Shown here: positions 8,597-10,758 of the stretch, in pieces
How the letters are laid out: the number at the start of each line of letters is the position of its first letter
Position numbering within the stretch: the stretch's first letter is position 1
NCBI GenBank assembly: GCA_025800305.1
Contig: JAOXRY010000446.1
Location: 1 to 10,758 of the forward strand
Direction: 5' to 3'
Length of the DNA: 10,758 nucleotides
Origin: Campylobacterales bacterium
GTDB taxonomy: Bacteria > Campylobacterota > Campylobacteria > Campylobacterales > SZUA-545
Program-made: the position numbers and the translations under genes
The notes under the pieces: generated by a model
Database searches by the model: none
Told to the model about the DNA's origin: nothing
What the model saw: the letters and a program-made list of their open reading frames with translations, nothing else

Positions 8597-8998
8597 TCTG
8601 GTGGGGTCTCAATAACTCCATATTGAGACTCTATCTCTTCTAAAAACTCCCTATCCTACTCTAAAAATAGATGTTTCAAATCTACAAGATTCCAATAGTG
8701 CTTTTTCCTCTGTTTTTGTTTTGCAAAAAAGATAAAACACTCCTTTAACTCACTTTCAAACAAATGCCACTTCTCTCTTTGAATAACTGTAATAATGCAC
8801 TAAGATTTTTATAAGAGGCTCTATTCTAGACTCATCAATATCACTATCTTCACAAAGTAGGACATCTTCATAATCATCTATATACTCTCCATTCTCGTCA
8901 TAGTGAATATAAATCAGATTATAGATCTCAGTTCCCATAAGTTCTTGAAGTGAATGCAATTCTCTCTCCTTAAAGTGTTCTTTTTGAAAATTAATCAT
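8593..8998 (-). pseudogene. Broken gene for a small acidic unknown protein
   Basis: Reading leftwards from the ATG at 8998, an open stretch of 80 codons (MINFQKEHFKERELHSLQEL..., then the acidic YDENGEYIDDYEDVLLCED) stops at TGA 8756-8758. Protein-like sequence continues in another frame to the left: WHLFESELKECF, KKHYWNLVDLKHLFLE, an in-frame TAG at 8656-8658, then DREFLEEIESQYGVIETPPD and a final stop at 8593-8595. The span of 406 bases is one more than a multiple of three. The frame change falls at about 8769-8805. It could be one net +1 change, or two single-base losses in A-rich spots, which would restore a helix-like LSALLQLFKERKWHLF. The intact ancestor would have been about 135 residues. 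No Shine-Dalgarno precedes the ATG. The family is not recognised; an 80-residue N-terminal fragment might still be made. Confidence 0.65.
8606..8629. repeat. Perfect 9-bp inverted repeat at the convergent gene ends
   Basis: GTCTCAATA (8606-8614) and TATTGAGAC (8621-8629) are perfect reverse complements separated by the 6-base loop ACTCCA. The hairpin begins 10 bases after the stop of the operon's last gene, where a terminator is expected. No clean T-run follows on either strand (plus-strand tail TCTATCTCTTCT is only pyrimidine-rich), so it is at best a weak intrinsic terminator or a 3'-end stabilising stem. It also lies inside the 3' coding part of the minus-strand pseudogene. Confidence 0.5.
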
Positions 8999-9166
8999 AT
9001 TTAAATCATAGTTTTAGTAAGCTAGTTGCACTTTGATTTTTTTAAAGAGGAGTTTTCCTTCTTATTAAATGCTCTTAAGTTATTTTTAAATCACATGATT
9101 TTTATATGATTATACCAATAATAAAAGTAGTGACTTTTGAAAAAGATTATTTTCCCAAGGATAAAA
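8999..9166. promoter_or_regulatory. Divergent intergenic region with back-to-back promoter-like elements
   Basis: These 168 bases separate the two divergent broken genes. On the plus strand TATGAT (9105-9110) matches the -10 consensus in five of six positions and would give a leader of about 50 nt for the gene at 9167. On the minus strand 9114-9109 reads TATAAT, a perfect -10, and would give a leader of about 100 nt for the gene starting at 8998. Neither has a convincing -35, which is common for housekeeping promoters in Campylobacterota. The 6-bp inverted repeat AAATCA-CA-TGATTT (9088-9101) lies just upstream of the plus-strand -10 and could be an operator. In such AT-rich DNA these matches could arise by chance. 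Confidence 0.35.
9157..9161 (+). promoter_or_regulatory. Ribosome binding site deciding the start at 9167
   Basis: AAGGA lies 5 nt before the ATG at 9167. The alternative TTG at 9137 in the same frame has no comparable site in front of it, so the ATG is the better start for the broken gene that follows. Confidence 0.6.
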
Positions 9167-10051
9167 ATGTATAAAAAGCCTCTTATAACAGTTCTTAATA
9201 AAATATATACTCCAACAAATGCGATCTATCAAGGAAAAGGAAAAGTCTACACCTATGAAGTGCCACAAGGTTTAACTTCCAAACAGAGAGAAACTTTAGA
9301 TAAAAGTGGTTTTGAACTTAACAAAATCTCTACCTATCATCACGACCAAACAGTAAACAAATTAAGAGAAATAGTTTTAGACAAAGATCTTGAAAAAAAG
9401 GTAATTCATCTATTTTTAAGAGCAATAGGAAAAGCAGAGATAAGAGGACTACAGAGTATCTATAGCTACTACTTCACCAGATCTCTTCCAGCTCATAAGT
9501 TTAGCCCTTTTCATCAAGAAGGGTTTAAAAATGATACAGAACAGAACGACTCTAAAGAGCTTTTTAATCTTTATACTGGATATACATCTTATACAGGATG
9601 TAGTACCCTTCTTTTAGATCTATGAGAGATACAAAATTTTGAACTTATAAAAGCAGATAATAAAGATATAAAAGCCTTTAGAGATCTTTGCCAGTTTATA
9701 GATAATGTAGAGGAACAAGTCACTTATTCAAAACTAGAAACTCTTATTTCAAAAGCAAAAATTTTAAAAGGAAGCACTAAAGCTAGTAGAGTTTGGCTTA
9801 TCCACCTCTTAGGAAATCTTGGGATATTAAATATTCATCATCTCCAAGAAAAAACTATCTTCAAAGGATTTTTATCTTTTGAAGAGCAATTTAAATAAGA
9901 GATACAACTCCATGAGAAAGCAAAAGGTGAAGTAGTATTTCCAACCTCTTTTTGGAGAGGAAGTGATGGAGTTAATAAACAAATAATAGAAGAGATAATC
10001 TCAAAAGCAGAGTAAAAAAATGGATACGTTGAATCTAGCAAAAAAGATTAA
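9167..10051 (+). pseudogene. Unknown protein gene interrupted by in-frame stop codons
   Basis: From the ATG at 9167 the frame encodes MYKKPLITVLNKIYTPTNAI... and meets TGA at codon 153 (9623-9625). The same frame then continues with good protein sequence (EIQNFELIKADNKDIKAF, ASRVWLIHLLGNLGILNIHH) to a TAA at codon 244 (9896-9898). It resumes with EIQLHEKAKGEVVFPTSFWR to a TAA at codon 283 (10013-10015), and possibly on through KNGYVESSKKD to TAA 10049-10051, two bases before the next ATG. No frameshift is needed anywhere, so the gene was broken by base substitutions. The ancestral product would be 282 or 294 residues, without signal peptide or membrane span. A 152-residue N-terminal protein can still be made. 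The family is not recognised. Its former end next to the following gene suggests they were once one operon. Confidence 0.75.
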
Positions 10052-10053
10052 CA

Positions 10054-10485
10054 ATGATAAATGAAACATTAAAAAAACATAGTTTAAAAGGTTTCCATAT
10101 CCCATCAAATTGGATGGTAGCTAAAAATATGCTTTTAGATAAGGGTTTAGAGCTTTTAGATGAGTATAAAAAAGAGGAGCATTTTTTAATCAAAGAGAAC
10201 TTCTTTAGTGATAATATCTTTTACGCTACAAGCCAAACAGATATAGAAGCTATCCCTATAAAAGGAGTGATAGATGTATACTGTATTTGTGGTAAAAAGA
10301 GTCTAAGTTATGAGCTTACGCTAAGTGTATATAAGGGGCTAAAAAAAGGAAAAAACATCTATACAAAAGAGCAGAAGGCTTATAGTTTAGATGAGCTTTG
10401 TGAGAGTTTAAATGAACTATTTGCTTTATACTCTTATGAGATAATAAATAAGCTCTGTAAAGAGGGTATAGATACAAAAATATGA
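10054..10485 (+). CDS. Small uncharacterised protein
   Basis: A 143-residue protein (MINETLKKHSLKGFHIPSNW...), predicted cytosolic, with no signal peptide or membrane span. The first half is helical and charged (LLDKGLELLDEYKKEEHF); the middle has short strand-like stretches around two cysteines (IDVYCICGKK, about residues 74-83); the end is helical again (LDELCESLNELFALYSYEII). No Shine-Dalgarno precedes the ATG. It begins two bases after the probable ancestral end of the broken gene upstream, so it may once have been translated by coupling. Its own stop overlaps the next start as ATGA. The family is not recognised. Its size and its place among small, decaying unknown genes resemble immunity or orphan cargo genes of toxin loci, but nothing in the sequence proves that. 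Confidence 0.75.
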   Translation: MINETLKKHSLKGFHIPSNWMVAKNMLLDKGLELLDEYKKEEHFLIKENFFSDNIFYATSQTDIEAIPIKGVIDVYCICGKKSLSYELTLSVYKGLKKGKNIYTKEQKAYSLDELCESLNELFALYSYEIINKLCKEGIDTKI

Positions 10486-10758
10486 GTTTAGATATCTGTA
10501 TAGAATATAAGGACAAAAGAAAAAACTATATAGAGTTTAGTGAGAACTTACACAATAAAATCTTTATACAAAACAATTTTTACAGCTCCCTTAAATCCCT
10601 TAGAAAAATAAAAGACTACTATTTTTGTGATGAAAATTTTAAAGAAAAAAGCTTAACAGAGTTTATCTCTGATTTACAAATAGCTCAAGAGAGTTTAGAA
10701 GATAGAGATCTAAAAGAGCTTTTAAAAAAGCTGACAGATAAAAATATTATAAATTTAA
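10482..10758 (+). CDS. Uncharacterised protein, 3' end beyond the window
   Basis: The ATG at 10482 overlaps the preceding stop as ATGA and opens a frame of 92 codons with no stop up to the right edge. The product begins MSLDICIEYKDKRKNYIEFS, followed by ENLHNKIFIQ and a helical, charged region (FISDLQIAQESLEDRDLKEL) ending KKLTDKNIINL at the edge. It is predicted cytosolic with no signal peptide. A weak recollection is that short proteins opening with a [MG/MS]LDI strand and a 'SENLH' segment occur as small, possibly immunity-type genes; I would not assign a family on that. Coupling to the previous gene implies that the two are expressed together. Confidence 0.7.
   Translation, partial: MSLDICIEYKDKRKNYIEFSENLHNKIFIQNNFYSSLKSLRKIKDYYFCDENFKEKSLTEFISDLQIAQESLEDRDLKELLKKLTDKNIINL

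Noticed and set aside
9045..9063. Imperfect hairpin around AAGAGGAGTTTTCCTTCTT as a terminator
   Set aside because: The stem needs a bulge, and no T-run follows it on either strand; the T-run lies on the wrong side for the plus strand.
9623..9625. Recoding of TGA as selenocysteine or a changed genetic code
   Set aside because: No stem-loop typical of a SECIS element was apparent just after the TGA, further stops (TAA) follow in the same frame, and other genes in the window end normally at TGA.
9838..10041. Minus-strand open frame opposite the broken gene
   Set aside because: It is the antisense shadow of the plus-strand frame, which continues with protein-like sequence through its stop codons. 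The minus-strand frame at 10316-10516 is likewise a shadow of two coupled plus-strand genes.
10020..10064. Tiny open frame MDTLNLAKKINNDK
   Set aside because: Fourteen codons with no ribosome site, overlapping both the tail of the broken gene and the start of the next gene; more likely chance.
1..10758. CRISPR arrays, tRNA or rRNA genes, insertion sequences, integrases
   Set aside because: No regularly spaced short repeats, cloverleaf or rRNA-like segments, transposase motifs or flanking terminal repeats were found on reading the window.

Overview
The window is AT-rich DNA with very dense gene packing and a codon style of AGA for arginine and TTA/CTT/CTA for leucine. This suits a member of the Campylobacterota (Arcobacter/Sulfurimonas/Sulfurospirillum-like), but that is an inference from composition: no marker gene, tRNA or rRNA is present. 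Almost nothing belongs to a family with a known biochemical role, so this looks like an accessory region rather than core metabolism.

Region 1 (1-8596) is one tightly coupled plus-strand operon of six genes: a 5'-truncated helical protein (1-984), an unknown Tyr/Lys-rich cytosolic protein (974-1921), three paralogous Sel1/TPR-like outer-membrane lipoproteins of 722, 599 and 753 residues in tandem (1923-8145), and a small unknown acidic protein (8147-8596). Junctions are 11-nt overlap, 1-nt gap, 4-nt ATGA overlap, 4-nt ATGA overlap and 1-nt gap. No internal promoter is evident, so the promoter lies left of the window.

Region 2 (8593-10051) is decayed. A minus-strand pseudogene (net frameshift plus an in-frame TAG) meets the operon tail to tail, with the two stop codons interlocked in one TTAA. 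A 168-bp divergent intergenic region carries back-to-back -10-like elements and a small inverted repeat. Then comes a plus-strand pseudogene whose frame survives through 294 codons but is interrupted by two clear and one possible in-frame stop codons, with no frameshift.

Region 3 (10054-10758) holds two intact small plus-strand genes joined by an ATGA overlap; the second runs off the right edge.

The most interesting element is the triplicated lipoprotein set. It shares an N-terminal signature, has lost repeat units in the middle copy, and carries a cysteine pair in two of the three copies. Tandem paralogous Sel1-repeat periplasmic proteins are known as immunity proteins to type VI secretion phospholipases (the PldB locus of Pseudomonas aeruginosa). 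That is the best mechanistic analogy, but no effector, VgrG or secretion gene is visible here, so it remains a hypothesis.
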